Positions 18,098 to 28,208 are shown, counted from the stretch's first letter. The stretch is 64,000 bases of DNA from Melioribacteraceae bacterium (GCA_030584085.1 CP129490.1:2761511-2825510); one strand, 5' to 3'. Notes: a model not told the origin generated them from the sequence alone. Program-made: numbers and translations.

Positions 18098-20197
18098 ATG
18101 AAAAATTTATCAACTATAGTATTTTTATCATTTATTCTAACAACAATCTTAGCAGGTGAAAATTTGTTTGTCCAAGAGAAATCTACAATACTTGAAAACG
18201 TTAAAGAACAACGTGAAGCTGAACTAAACTCATATTACTCCAATAAACAGTTAGGTTCATTTATTATTGACGGCAAAACTTATTTTAGATTATTTACTCC
18301 AAATGCGGTCGAAGTTGAGCTGGTAACTTTTAAAAATGTTGAAGACAGCGTTGGTCAAACTCATAAAATGAAGCGCGATAAAGATGCGGTTTGGGAAATA
18401 ATTTTGGAAGGTGATTTACACGGACTTTATTATGGTTTCAAAGTCTATCATAAAGAGGACGAAATAGGAAATCCCGAACAAGTTTTATGTATCGATCCTT
18501 ATGCGAAAGCTGTTACAACATTTAATACTTACATGAATCCAAGAAAATCTATTGTATATAATAGAGATTATGAATGGGAAGGTGATGAATGGATTCAACA
18601 AGATTGGCGAGATTTAATTATTTATGAAATGCATGTTCGTGATATGTCAATACACTCTACAGCAGGAGCAGCAAATCCCGGAACCTATAAAGGTCTTACC
18701 GAAAAAGGAATACGAGGTGGATTAGATTATATTAAAAAACTTGGTGTAAACACTGTTGAGTTACTTCCCGCACAAGAGTTTGGGAATATGGAAATCCCTT
18801 TCGAAGATTCACTCGATGGCCGATTTAATACATGGAATCCTTATGAACGAAACCATTGGGGATATATGACTGCGGCATACTTTGCTCCGGAGGCATATTA
18901 CGCCGAAGATTGGAAAGAATTCAAAACCAATACTTGGATGGGAAAGGAAGCAAAACAAGTAAATGCATTTAAAGATATGGTAAAAGCATTTCATCGAGAT
19001 GGCATTGCTGTTATGCTGGATGTAGTTTACAATCATCTCTCAGAATATGAACTTGGCAACCTGAAACAAATTGATAAAGAATATTACTTCAGACTTGATG
19101 ATAACGGAAATTTTATTGCAGAAAGTTATTGCGGCAACGATTTAAAAACCGAGCGGCCGATGGTCCGTAAATTAATTATCGATTCAATTTTGTACTGGAT
19201 GAAAGAATATCATATAGATGGGTTTCGATTTGACCTTGGGAAACTAATCGATTGGCAAACAATCGAAGACATTATTCACGAGGCAAAAAAGGTAAACCCA
19301 CAAGTAGTGTTTGTCTGTGAACCTTGGGGCGGCGGATACGATCCGCAAGGATTCTCAATGCGCGGTTGGGGTGCCTGGAATGATCAAATCAGAAATGGAA
19401 TTAAAGGTGAAAACCCGGTAAATGGTTTAGGTTGGATTTTTGGCGAGTGGTATGGAAATAACTCACCTCAACGAGTTAAAAGCTATGTAAACGGAACATT
19501 AGTAAAAGATTCTTTGGGATTGTTTCAAAAGAAAGAACACTCTGTTAATTATTTAGAATCACATGATGGATATACTTTAGGGGATTTTATTAGAATAGGA
19601 TTACGAAATGTAAAGCCTGACGAAATCATTAGAGATGTTGATAAACATGTAAAACTAACTCTTCTTGAACAAAAGTTAAATAAACTTGGTGCATTATTCC
19701 TTATGACTTCGCAAGGAATAACAATGATACACTCCGGACAAGAATTTGCTAGATCTAAAGTTATTCCGATAGATATTGAAGTTGAAGATTCGCATAAAGG
19801 TCAAATTGATCATAACACTTACAACAAAGATAATGATGTAAACTACATCAATTATGATCACGTTGATATTAATTATGGCTTATTCGATTATTACCGTGGA
19901 TTGATCGAATTAAGAAAAACTTATTCTGCATTCCGACACGCTGATTATGAAAATATAAATTTTATTGAAAATAAAAGAACACCGTTTTCATTCGCTTATA
20001 CTGTATCGCATGAAACTGATGAATTTCTTGTTTTATTTAATGCCGATAGAAAAATCAAAACAGAATATTCTCTACCGGAAGGCAAATGGGAAGTACTTGT
20101 GAATTCAAAATACGCCGGGACGAAAGTGTTAGAAACAGTTGATGGAATTTATAAAGTAGAAGTGAGTTCCGGTGCTGTGTTAAAGAAAGTAAATTAA
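18098..20197 (+). CDS. Exported GH13 glycoside hydrolase (pullulanase/isoamylase type)
   Basis: 699-residue alpha-amylase-family enzyme, probably debranching alpha-1,6 links in glycogen-like glucans. The signal peptide is MKNLSTIVFLSFILTTILAG. Residues about 40-140 form a CBM48-like N-terminal domain, followed by IYEMHVRDMS and the catalytic barrel: nucleophile Asp379 (FRFD), acid/base Glu408 (VCEPWGGG) and Asp490 (ESHDG). NHWGYMTAAYFAPE is the debranching-enzyme region. A small beta domain ends the protein. There is no T9SS sorting domain, so it is probably periplasmic. Its last bases overlap the convergent kinase gene by four bases. Confidence 0.87.
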   Translation: MKNLSTIVFLSFILTTILAGENLFVQEKSTILENVKEQREAELNSYYSNKQLGSFIIDGKTYFRLFTPNAVEVELVTFKNVEDSVGQTHKMKRDKDAVWEIILEGDLHGLYYGFKVYHKEDEIGNPEQVLCIDPYAKAVTTFNTYMNPRKSIVYNRDYEWEGDEWIQQDWRDLIIYEMHVRDMSIHSTAGAANPGTYKGLTEKGIRGGLDYIKKLGVNTVELLPAQEFGNMEIPFEDSLDGRFNTWNPYERNHWGYMTAAYFAPEAYYAEDWKEFKTNTWMGKEAKQVNAFKDMVKAFHRDGIAVMLDVVYNHLSEYELGNLKQIDKEYYFRLDDNGNFIAESYCGNDLKTERPMVRKLIIDSILYWMKEYHIDGFRFDLGKLIDWQTIEDIIHEAKKVNPQVVFVCEPWGGGYDPQGFSMRGWGAWNDQIRNGIKGENPVNGLGWIFGEWYGNNSPQRVKSYVNGTLVKDSLGLFQKKEHSVNYLESHDGYTLGDFIRIGLRNVKPDEIIRDVDKHVKLTLLEQKLNKLGALFLMTSQGITMIHSGQEFARSKVIPIDIEVEDSHKGQIDHNTYNKDNDVNYINYDHVDINYGLFDYYRGLIELRKTYSAFRHADYENINFIENKRTPFSFAYTVSHETDEFLVLFNADRKIKTEYSLPEGKWEVLVNSKYAGTKVLETVDGIYKVEVSSGAVLKKVN

Positions 20198-20217
20198 CTA
20201 TAGATAGCTTTCTTTAA
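20180..20217. terminator. Bidirectional inverted repeat over two convergent stop codons
   Basis: Perfect 10-bp arms TTAAAGAAAG (20180-20189) and CTTTCTTTAA (20208-20217) around an 18-base loop that holds the stop codons of both convergent genes. The AT-rich arms can act as a terminator in either direction, but no long T-run follows, so this is moderate evidence. Confidence 0.5.
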
Positions 20218-23200
20218 AGATATTTCCAAAGCCTCTTTAAATGATTTCAAGTTTACGGGTTTTTGGAATACAAACTCAACACCCTGTTCCGCATATTCTT
20301 CCGATATCGCAAGAGTGATGTCGCTTGAAAGTACAATTACCGGTGGCTTAAATTTTACATCAAGAATTTTTATCTGTTTTACCAATTCATAACCGCTCAT
20401 TTCCGGCATATAGTGATCAGTAATTACAATTGCCGGGGGTGATTCAATGATGGATTTCAAAGCTTCCTCACCATTCGACGCCTCAATGATTGTATAACTT
20501 GGCAGAAAGTTTCGAATTAATTTTGAATATAATAATCGATCGGTTCTAGTATCATCGACAAGTAAAATATTCATTGATGATACCGGGATGGTAAATATAA
20601 ATTCAGTACCATCGCCCAATATAGATTTAACAGAAATTTCACCGCCATGTTTTTCAATAATTTCTTTGACTAAAGATAAACCCAAACCACTTCCCTTTTC
20701 GCCCGATGTCCCAGGTGTAGTAAATTTTGAATCAACATTAAACAACTTATCGATATCAGATTCTTTTATACCAACTCCGTTATCTTTAACATGAAATTGA
20801 AAAGCTCTTTTTTCAACAACCGGTTCGGCAGATATAGAAATATTTCCGCCGTCGTTCGTAAACTTAATTGCGTTCGAAATCAAATTATTGAACACCTGCA
20901 GTAAAAGTGTTGAATCAGCATGAACGAATACATCTTCTTCAACATTTAAATTCACTTCTATTTTCTTTTGGAGTGCGGTACCGGATAACATGTTAAAAGA
21001 TTTTTTAACAACTTCTCTAACATTAATTCTTTCCGGTTCAAATTTAATTCTTCCTGTTTGAATTCGTGTCCAATCCAATAAAGAGTTTACAAGCGAGAGC
21101 ATACTTTTTGATGAATCTTGAATCAGCTTTATATAATTTCTTTGTTTTTCTTCTGAAACATTTTGTTCACCAAGTAAATAATCCGTAAACCCGATTATTG
21201 AACTGAACGGAGTTCTCAAATCATGCGAAATTATCGAAAGAAATCTATCTTTTGCTTCATTCAATTTTTTTAGATTCTCAGCAGAATTTTTTAGTTCTTC
21301 CTCGGCTTTCTTTTTATAAGATATATCGCTCACTAAACCATAAATACGATGGATTCTACCTTTATCTTTTCGGATAATATTAATTTTATTTTCAATCCAA
21401 ACAATGCTTCCTGAATTGCTAATAATTCTATATTCGAATGCTTCAGAAGTTCTTCCGGGATCAGAGTATAATCTGTTTATTTTTGTTAGAATAGATTCTG
21501 CATCATCAGGATGAATTATTTTCATCCATAACTTCTCATCAGTTAAAAATTCATCAACAGTAAATCCGGTAATATCTTTAATCGCCTGTGTATATAAAAC
21601 TACCTTTAACTTGCCATCTTTTTCTTCAGCAGTCCATAAACTTTCTTCAATATTTTCTGTAATACTTCTATAACGTTCTTCACTTGCTCTCAATTCTTCA
21701 CGGCTTGATTTTTCAACTGTGACATCTCGCAAAACCGAAACTAAGAACATGCTTTCGTCAACACCGTACTTTGCAATGGAATTTGCCACAGGAAGTTTAC
21801 TTCCATCCTTTTTAATTAAATCAAATTCCATACGAGAAGATTCGGCGGCTCCGGTTTCAATTTCAACAAAATTTTCTTGGATTTCTTCTCTTACCGTTGG
21901 ATCGATTAGTTTATAAAAATTACTTCCAACCAAATCTTCTTCCGAATTATAACCTAACATGCTTGAGAATGAGTTATTCACAAGAATTATTGTACCGTTA
22001 ACAGTTACCGCAATACCATCTTGAGATGCTTCAAAAACCGTTTTGATTAACAGTAAATCCTTTTCAGCTTGCTTTTTTTGAGTAATATCAGTTAGTACAG
22101 CTATATAATACTTTGGCTTGTTTTCTAAATCGTGTACCGAAGCAAAGCTGGCAAGAACAAATATTACCTCGCCGTTACTTTTTACCAGCGGCAACTCTCT
22201 GGCTTGCATCGAATCGAGATTTTTCGGAGAAATTGTAAATTCATTTTCTTGGAGATACTCAATATCAACCAAATCTGAAAAATACTTATTTGAGAGTTCT
22301 TCATCGGAGTAACCAAAAGTTTTAACAAAATATGGATTTACGTATTGAATTCTTCCATTAAGATCAATTGTGCAAATGTATTCGTGTGAATTTGTGACTA
22401 TGTTACGAAATCTTTCTTCGGATTGCCGAAGTTCTTTTTCTAGATTATATCTTTCTGTAACACTCGAGCATAAAATGACTATGGATTGTTTATCTCCTTC
22501 TCCGGTTATGCCCATTCTTACATCGTAAAACTCCTTATTATCTTCACCCTTATCTACGGTAAGTTCACCTTCCCAATGTTTTTTTTCTAATAGTTCATCA
22601 CGTAATATTTGGAAGTAATCTCCATTTAATGATGGGAAAATTATATCTATAAATTTCCCGAAGACTTGACTCTTTGTATAGTTAAACGTTTTCTCAGAGG
22701 ATTCATTCCAAAATCTAATTTCACCTTTGAAATTAATTCCAATCACTGCATCAACAATTGACGAAGTGATTGCTTGATATCGACGTAATTCATTTAGTTC
22801 ACTTTCAAAAGCTATTTTTTCTTCGAGTTCTTTTGTTACATCTTTAATAAGAACAAGTGTTGTAGTGTTGTTGCCGGAGATTGGAATGACCTTAACATTG
22901 ACAAAATTATTATCATAAAGTTTACTTAAGGGAAGGTTAATCTCTTTTTTCTCTACAATATTTTGTTTTGCTTTTTCATAAAGATTGTCTAATGCTTTTT
23001 CACAATCTTTTTCAAATAATTCTCTAACAAATTTTATTTCCTTTTTTATTTTTATGCGGTGTGATGAAGAATTATAAATTACTTCACCTCTCATGTTCGT
23101 AATAAAAATTATATCGGCAATCGGAGAGAGAGTTTCTAGTAATGATTGATAATCATATTTTTGCTCCTCAGGTGATGAAATTGATTTGATATCTTCAATA

Positions 23201-23544
23201 ATTATAACTCCGCCTTTGAATTTGTTTTCTTCAAAGATCGGAACACCTTTAACAATTATTTTAATCGCACTGCCATTTGTTGCTCTGGTTTTGGATAATT
23301 CAACTTCAAATCCATCTCCCTTAATTAAATTTTGAAATTGTTTTGCAAGTGAGCCAAGACCAATTTTCTGTTCATTTAAAATTGATTTACCATATAATTC
23401 ATCTTTGGTAAAAGCTGTTGAAATTCCGAAAGAAAAAAAGCTTTCATTCAAAAAAGTTATTCTTAGTTCTTCATCAAAGATTAATATTCCGATAGGAGCA
23501 GAATCTAAAAAAGTGTTTAACAAGATTTCAGAAGTTGTTTTCAT
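20194..23544 (-). CDS. Cytoplasmic hybrid sensor histidine kinase, multi-PAS with receiver domain
   Basis: 1116-residue signalling protein without a transmembrane helix. About six PAS-type sensor domains fill residues 5-760; several end in the typical D-(I/V)-T/S pattern (VLTDITQKKQAE, LRDVTVEKSSRE, VSDISYKKKAEE). HisKA follows with phospho-acceptor His774 (SHDLRTP), then the ATPase domain (NAIKFTNDGG, DNGVGI, GSGLGLSLV), and a C-terminal receiver with phospho-acceptor Asp1043 (VITDHYMPEMSG) and Lys in FQKPVN. It probably integrates intracellular redox or ligand signals and passes phosphate to an unlinked phosphotransfer protein. No partner regulator lies nearby. Confidence 0.93.
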   Translation of the reverse strand: MKTTSEILLNTFLDSAPIGILIFDEELRITFLNESFFSFGISTAFTKDELYGKSILNEQKIGLGSLAKQFQNLIKGDGFEVELSKTRATNGSAIKIIVKGVPIFEENKFKGGVIIIEDIKSISSPEEQKYDYQSLLETLSPIADIIFITNMRGEVIYNSSSHRIKIKKEIKFVRELFEKDCEKALDNLYEKAKQNIVEKKEINLPLSKLYDNNFVNVKVIPISGNNTTTLVLIKDVTKELEEKIAFESELNELRRYQAITSSIVDAVIGINFKGEIRFWNESSEKTFNYTKSQVFGKFIDIIFPSLNGDYFQILRDELLEKKHWEGELTVDKGEDNKEFYDVRMGITGEGDKQSIVILCSSVTERYNLEKELRQSEERFRNIVTNSHEYICTIDLNGRIQYVNPYFVKTFGYSDEELSNKYFSDLVDIEYLQENEFTISPKNLDSMQARELPLVKSNGEVIFVLASFASVHDLENKPKYYIAVLTDITQKKQAEKDLLLIKTVFEASQDGIAVTVNGTIILVNNSFSSMLGYNSEEDLVGSNFYKLIDPTVREEIQENFVEIETGAAESSRMEFDLIKKDGSKLPVANSIAKYGVDESMFLVSVLRDVTVEKSSREELRASEERYRSITENIEESLWTAEEKDGKLKVVLYTQAIKDITGFTVDEFLTDEKLWMKIIHPDDAESILTKINRLYSDPGRTSEAFEYRIISNSGSIVWIENKINIIRKDKGRIHRIYGLVSDISYKKKAEEELKNSAENLKKLNEAKDRFLSIISHDLRTPFSSIIGFTDYLLGEQNVSEEKQRNYIKLIQDSSKSMLSLVNSLLDWTRIQTGRIKFEPERINVREVVKKSFNMLSGTALQKKIEVNLNVEEDVFVHADSTLLLQVFNNLISNAIKFTNDGGNISISAEPVVEKRAFQFHVKDNGVGIKESDIDKLFNVDSKFTTPGTSGEKGSGLGLSLVKEIIEKHGGEISVKSILGDGTEFIFTIPVSSMNILLVDDTRTDRLLYSKLIRNFLPSYTIIEASNGEEALKSIIESPPAIVITDHYMPEMSGYELVKQIKILDVKFKPPVIVLSSDITLAISEEYAEQGVEFVFQKPVNLKSFKEALEISLKKAIYS

Positions 23545-23627
23545 TAATCCGATTATTGATTGGAATACTACTATCGAATATAGGAAATAAGTATGTTTAA
23601 TTAAATATTGGCTGGATTAATATATCA

Positions 23628-23650
23628 GGGGATGTGTTTTAAACATCCCC
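23628..23650 (-). terminator. Hairpin downstream of pckA
   Basis: Perfect 8-bp stem GGGGATGT / ACATCCCC with a seven-base loop, starting seven bases after the pckA stop on the minus strand. The following sequence (TGATATATTAATCC) is AT-rich but lacks a clean T-run. Confidence 0.65.
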
Positions 23651-23657
23651 AAATAAT

Positions 23658-25262
23658 TTAACTTCTGTAAGTCGGTCCGGATTTCTTAACATTATCATTT
23701 ACGTATTCTTCAAAATCCTTAAAGTTTTCATGGAACATATCAGCTAATTTTTTAGCTGATTTATCGTAGGCATCTTTATCTTCCCATGTGTTTCGTGGGT
23801 TTAAAACTTCTTTCGGAACATGCGGAATTTCATCCGGAACTTGCAAACCGAAAATTGGATCCGGATTTGTTTTTACATTATCCAGCTCACCGTTGAGAGC
23901 CGCAGTTAACATAGCACGTGTATATTTAATTTTCATTCTGCTGCCGACACCATACGGGCCGCCGCTCCAACCGGTATTTATTAACCAGCAAGCCGAGTTA
24001 TGTTTCTCAATTTTTTCACCCAACAATTTTGAATAAACCGATGGATGCAGAGGCATAAATGGAGCACCAAAACATGTGCTGAATGTTGCTTTGGGTTCTG
24101 TTACACCTTTTTCAGTTCCTGCAACTTTTGCAGTGTAACCTGATAAAAAATGATACATCGCTTGATCTGTAGAAAGTTTTGCGATTGGCGGTAGAACTCC
24201 AAACGCATCGGCAGTTAACATAATTATATGTTGAGGATGACCCGCCATTCCGCTTTCAACAATATTATTGATGTGAGTAATTGGATATGCTGCTCGAGTA
24301 TTTTCAGTTAAGGAACCGTCATCTAAATCCAATTTTCTTGAATCAGTATCAAACGCTACGTTTTCTAATATTGTACCGAACATTCTTGTTGTTTCATAAA
24401 TATCCGGTTCGGCTTCTTTTGAAAGATTTATTACTTTAGCATAACAACCGCCTTCGTAATTAAATACGCCGGTATCGCTCCACCCATGCTCATCATCGCC
24501 GATTAATTTTCTTTCCGGATCAGCGGATAAAGTTGTCTTGCCCGTTCCCGATAACCCAAACAAAAGAGCAACATCATCATTTTTACCAACGTTAGCTGAA
24601 CAGTGCATTGACATTACATTTCGTAATGGATTGAGATAATTCAATATTGTAAACACAGATTTTTTAATTTCACCGGCATACGGAGTGCCGCCGATAAGTA
24701 CAATCCGTTTTTCGAAATTCACAATTACGAACACATTTGAATTAGTTCCGTCGTCACCTGGTTCAGCATGCAAACTAGGCATTTGAATAATTGTAAACTC
24801 GGTTTTTAAGTTTTCGAGTTCTTTTTTGTCCTCAATTCTGACAAACATGTTGCGAGCAAAAAGACTGTGCCACGCAGATTCGGTAATAATTCTTATCGGC
24901 ACTTTATATTTTGGATCCGTTCCAGCATAACAATCTTGAACATAAATATCTTTGTTCTGTATATATGCAATCATTTTCTTATAAAGCCCGTTAAATTTGT
25001 CTTCATCAATCGGGCGATTTACTTTTCCCCACCAAATATTTTTATCGCTCGTCTTTTCCTTAACAATAAATTTATCGTTAGGACTTCTACCGGTATATTG
25101 ACCGGTTCTAACAACCAAGGGTCCTAAATGAGATAACATTCCTTCTCTTCTGCAAATTGCTCTTTCATACAACGAAGGAGTTGACATATTGTAATAAATA
25201 CCGAGAATATTTTTGATTCCTAATTCTTGTAATTCTTCAAGAATTCTTACTTTGGTTTTCAT
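23658..25262 (-). CDS. pckA: Phosphoenolpyruvate carboxykinase (ATP)
   Basis: 534-residue enzyme that converts oxaloacetate plus ATP to PEP, CO2 and ADP, the first committed step of gluconeogenesis. It has RTGQYTGRSPNDKF in the N-terminal domain, the kinase-1a P-loop GLSGTGKTTLS, the metal-binding GDDEHGWSD, and NTRAAYPI. Length and motifs fit the ATP-dependent bacterial form, not the GTP form. It stands alone with its own hairpin terminator. Fructose bisphosphatase at 32538-33554 serves the same pathway. Confidence 0.97.
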   Translation of the reverse strand: MKTKVRILEELQELGIKNILGIYYNMSTPSLYERAICRREGMLSHLGPLVVRTGQYTGRSPNDKFIVKEKTSDKNIWWGKVNRPIDEDKFNGLYKKMIAYIQNKDIYVQDCYAGTDPKYKVPIRIITESAWHSLFARNMFVRIEDKKELENLKTEFTIIQMPSLHAEPGDDGTNSNVFVIVNFEKRIVLIGGTPYAGEIKKSVFTILNYLNPLRNVMSMHCSANVGKNDDVALLFGLSGTGKTTLSADPERKLIGDDEHGWSDTGVFNYEGGCYAKVINLSKEAEPDIYETTRMFGTILENVAFDTDSRKLDLDDGSLTENTRAAYPITHINNIVESGMAGHPQHIIMLTADAFGVLPPIAKLSTDQAMYHFLSGYTAKVAGTEKGVTEPKATFSTCFGAPFMPLHPSVYSKLLGEKIEKHNSACWLINTGWSGGPYGVGSRMKIKYTRAMLTAALNGELDNVKTNPDPIFGLQVPDEIPHVPKEVLNPRNTWEDKDAYDKSAKKLADMFHENFKDFEEYVNDNVKKSGPTYRS

Positions 25263-25396
25263 TATTCCTCATAAATTTTTAGAAAAAGTTTATAAAAATT
25301 TAAACAAAAGCGTTCGCTTTGCCAAATTATTACTGATCGATTTAGAATGATTTTAATTCTGTTTCTAATTATTTTGATTCATATTATTATTTAAAA

Positions 25397-25426
25397 TTGA
25401 TTGAATATCAATTAATCTTAGCTTTG
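25397..25426 (+). promoter_or_regulatory. Candidate Bacteroidota-type promoter
   Basis: TTG (25397-25399), 19 bases, then TAGCTTTG (25419-25426). This fits the TTG-N19-TAnnTTTG consensus used by the primary sigma factor of Bacteroidota-type bacteria. It would give a leader of about 125 bases for the five-repeat gene at 25559. Sequence match only. Confidence 0.4.
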
Positions 25427-25467
25427 TATGCCGTTAAATATAAAATCAGCTTCCCTCACAATTTTTT

Positions 25468-25490
25468 TTTACATGTGCTCTCCATGTAAA
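25468..25490. repeat. Inverted repeat in the leader of the five-repeat gene
   Basis: Perfect 8-bp arms TTTACATG / CATGTAAA with a seven-base spacer, 68 bases upstream of the start codon. It could be a protein-binding operator or an RNA hairpin. The poly-T before it points away from a plus-strand terminator. Confidence 0.35.
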
Positions 25491-25558
25491 GTTTAATTAA
25501 TATTATTAACGAAAACTGTATTAACTTATATTACAATATAATTTAGGGAGGTAGCTTA

Positions 25559-27976
25559 ATGAAAAAAATCTACTTAATTCTATTTCTTTTTCTTGTCGGT
25601 TCCGTATCAGCTCAATGGTACAATTTACAATGGCCACCGACTGCCGAAATTAATGAGGGTGGTTCATTTAATGTGTATGCACAAATTTGGATTGACGGAG
25701 TAACAGCTTCAGCAGGTCAGTCAGATGGACTTCAAGCTTGGATTGGTGTAAGTAGTACAAATACCGACCCGTCAACATGGGCGGAGGACTCATGGTACCC
25801 AGCAACATTTAATGGTGATGCAGGAAATAACGATGAATTCACAGCTTCAATAGGTAGTGATTTATCAGGTGGAACATATTACTATGCCAGCAGATTTTTA
25901 TATGAACCGCCGGTTGATGTGAGAAGTTTAAATCCGTTGAATGCTGCAGTTTATTGGTATGGAGGAACCGGAGGTCCATGGAATAACGACAGTGGAGTTC
26001 TGACGGTAAATGCATTACCGACTATCGGTTGGGCAAATCTGCAATGGCCTCCTAATGCTGCGATTCTGGAAGGTGATTCTGTTTCAGTTTATGCACAAGT
26101 TTGGATGGACGGTGTAACTAGCGGAGCAGGTCAAGGATCTAATATTTATTCATGGATTGGCGTTAGTACCACAAATGATAATCCGGCAACCTGGGATGAA
26201 TCAGTTTGGGTTGAAGCTGATTATCTCGGTGACGTTGGCAACAACGATGAATACACAGCGGCAATCGGCAGTTCGCTTTCCGAAGGAACCTATTATTATG
26301 CAAGCAGATTTTTGTATCAAGTACCTGACGTATCAAAAAGCTCTAATGAAATTACAAACGGACTAAATTATTATTATGGTGGTTATAACGGAGGAGCCTG
26401 GGATAGCTTAAATAATGTTTCAGGTGTCTTAACAGTTTCATCAGTTCCTGATACTGTAATTGATTGGGCAAATTTGCAATGGCCTCCTCAAGTTAATCTT
26501 GTAAATGAATTAGAGTTTACTGTGTATGGACAGGTTTATGAATCCGGAGTGACTGACGGTGAAGGACAAGGTGCAGGAATTGAAGTTTGGTTCGGGCTTA
26601 ACTTGAAAAATACTGATCCAAGTACATGGGATGCGTCAGCTTGGACAAACGGAATTTTCAATGTTGACGTGGGAAATAACGACGAATACATGGCTACATT
26701 AAGCATTGGTGAATTGTTAAAAGAAATTGAAATATTACCATTTTCATTTTACTATGCAGCACGATACAGATTAAATAACGGTGACTATTACTATGGAGCA
26801 TTCCAAGGCGGAGCTTGGGATGGTGTTAATAATGTAAACGGTGAAGGACTATTTAGCTTACCTGATATTTCATCTATCGGATGGTGCAATTTACAATGGC
26901 CGCCGTTAATGTCATTTGTTGAAGGTGAAAGCGGGACTGTCTATGCTCAGCTATGGATTGATGGAGTTACTTCCGTGCCTGGTGCAACCGAAGGAATACC
27001 GGCTTACATTGGTGTTCACACAGAAAATGTTCATCCGGCTCAATGGCCTGTTGAAGCATGGATTCCAGCAATTTTTAATGATGATGTAGGTAATAACGAT
27101 GAATTTATGGCTGAAATTGGAGCTAATCTTACACCCGGAACTTATTATTATGCAAGTCGTTTTGTTCCCGGTGGTGTAAAATCATTTTACGGTGGATATA
27201 ATGCCGGCGGAGGTGGTTTCTGGGATGGTGTTAATAATGTCTCCGGTGTGTTAACAATTAATCCAATCGGTGGGCCGACCGTTGATTGGTGTAATTTGCA
27301 ATGGCCTCCTGACGGAAATATTCAGGAAGGAAATGAATTTATAGTTTACGCTCAAACATGGATTCAGGATGTAACAAGCATACCCGGAGCAACACCGGGC
27401 TTATCGGCTTGGATTGGAGTAAGCACAGAAAATTCAGACCCATCTACTTGGAATGAAAATGTTTGGAAGTCAGCAGCATTTAATGTTGATGCCGGAAATA
27501 ATGATGAATTTATGGCAGATATTGGTTCTTCACTTTCAGGCGGAACATACTATTATGCAAGTCGTTTCCAAATTGAAGATGGAAGTTTTTCATATGGCGG
27601 TTATAATGTAGGTGGTGGTGGATTCTGGGACGGTACAAACAATGTTTCCGGAACTTTAGTTGTTGATCCTTCAACTTCTGTTGATGAAGATAAAATTCCG
27701 ACCGAATATGCACTGAGTCAAAATTTTCCGAATCCGTTTAATCCGACTACGACTATTAGTTTTAGTCTTCCATTCCGAAGTAATGTTGTGTTGAAAATTT
27801 ACAATATTATGGGTGAAGAGATCGCGAATCTTGCAAACAACACATTTGAAGCCGGCGTTCATTCATTAAATTGGGATGCCGCAAATTATGTATCCGGTTT
27901 ATATATCTTAAGAATTGAAGCCGCATCAAACGAAAAGAATTTTGTCGATATGAAAAAGATGATGCTGGTTAAGTAA
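25559..27976 (+). CDS. Secreted T9SS protein with five tandem NLQWPP beta-domains
   Basis: 805-residue exported protein. Signal peptide MKKIYLILFLFLVGSVSAQ, then five repeats of about 137-145 residues beginning NLQWPP near residues 22, 159, 304, 442 and 578. Each repeat has VYAQ-W-DGVT, a W(I/F)G segment, N-DPSTW, GNNDE(F/Y), G-YYYA-R(F/Y) and WDG-NNV. Repeat 3 is the most divergent and carries a short insert. A T9SS sorting domain (NFPNPFNPTTTISF) ends the protein. GGGAGGT precedes the ATG. Such domains also occur singly beside secreted enzymes in related bacteria, but their ligand is not known to me; a carbohydrate-binding or surface-layer role is a guess. Confidence 0.85.
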   Translation: MKKIYLILFLFLVGSVSAQWYNLQWPPTAEINEGGSFNVYAQIWIDGVTASAGQSDGLQAWIGVSSTNTDPSTWAEDSWYPATFNGDAGNNDEFTASIGSDLSGGTYYYASRFLYEPPVDVRSLNPLNAAVYWYGGTGGPWNNDSGVLTVNALPTIGWANLQWPPNAAILEGDSVSVYAQVWMDGVTSGAGQGSNIYSWIGVSTTNDNPATWDESVWVEADYLGDVGNNDEYTAAIGSSLSEGTYYYASRFLYQVPDVSKSSNEITNGLNYYYGGYNGGAWDSLNNVSGVLTVSSVPDTVIDWANLQWPPQVNLVNELEFTVYGQVYESGVTDGEGQGAGIEVWFGLNLKNTDPSTWDASAWTNGIFNVDVGNNDEYMATLSIGELLKEIEILPFSFYYAARYRLNNGDYYYGAFQGGAWDGVNNVNGEGLFSLPDISSIGWCNLQWPPLMSFVEGESGTVYAQLWIDGVTSVPGATEGIPAYIGVHTENVHPAQWPVEAWIPAIFNDDVGNNDEFMAEIGANLTPGTYYYASRFVPGGVKSFYGGYNAGGGGFWDGVNNVSGVLTINPIGGPTVDWCNLQWPPDGNIQEGNEFIVYAQTWIQDVTSIPGATPGLSAWIGVSTENSDPSTWNENVWKSAAFNVDAGNNDEFMADIGSSLSGGTYYYASRFQIEDGSFSYGGYNVGGGGFWDGTNNVSGTLVVDPSTSVDEDKIPTEYALSQNFPNPFNPTTTISFSLPFRSNVVLKIYNIMGEEIANLANNTFEAGVHSLNWDAANYVSGLYILRIEAASNEKNFVDMKKMMLVK

Positions 27977-27993
27977 TGATTTTTAGATTTACC

Positions 27994-28029
27994 AAAAACC
28001 CAACTTCTCAAAAGAAGTTGGGTTTTTTT
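27994..28029. terminator. Strong terminator after the five-repeat gene
   Basis: Stem of at least 12 bp, AACCCAACTTCT / AGAAGTTGGGTT, loop CAAA, extended by A:T pairs and followed by TTTTTTT. It lies 18 bases past the stop codon and can act in both directions. The same arms recur at 29780-29813. Confidence 0.93.
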
Positions 28030-28208
28030 ATATCCATTCCCTCAACGAAATTTTCAATATATTTTCTATCGAAAGCAATCCTCTAGTACATTCACGATTA
28101 TCAATGAAATGAAATTAAAAAACATAATTGCTAAATTTGAATTATTAAATTCACTTAGATTAATTTTACTTTCTTGGCGGAGTATTATAAGTACTATCAA
28201 ACTGAAAA

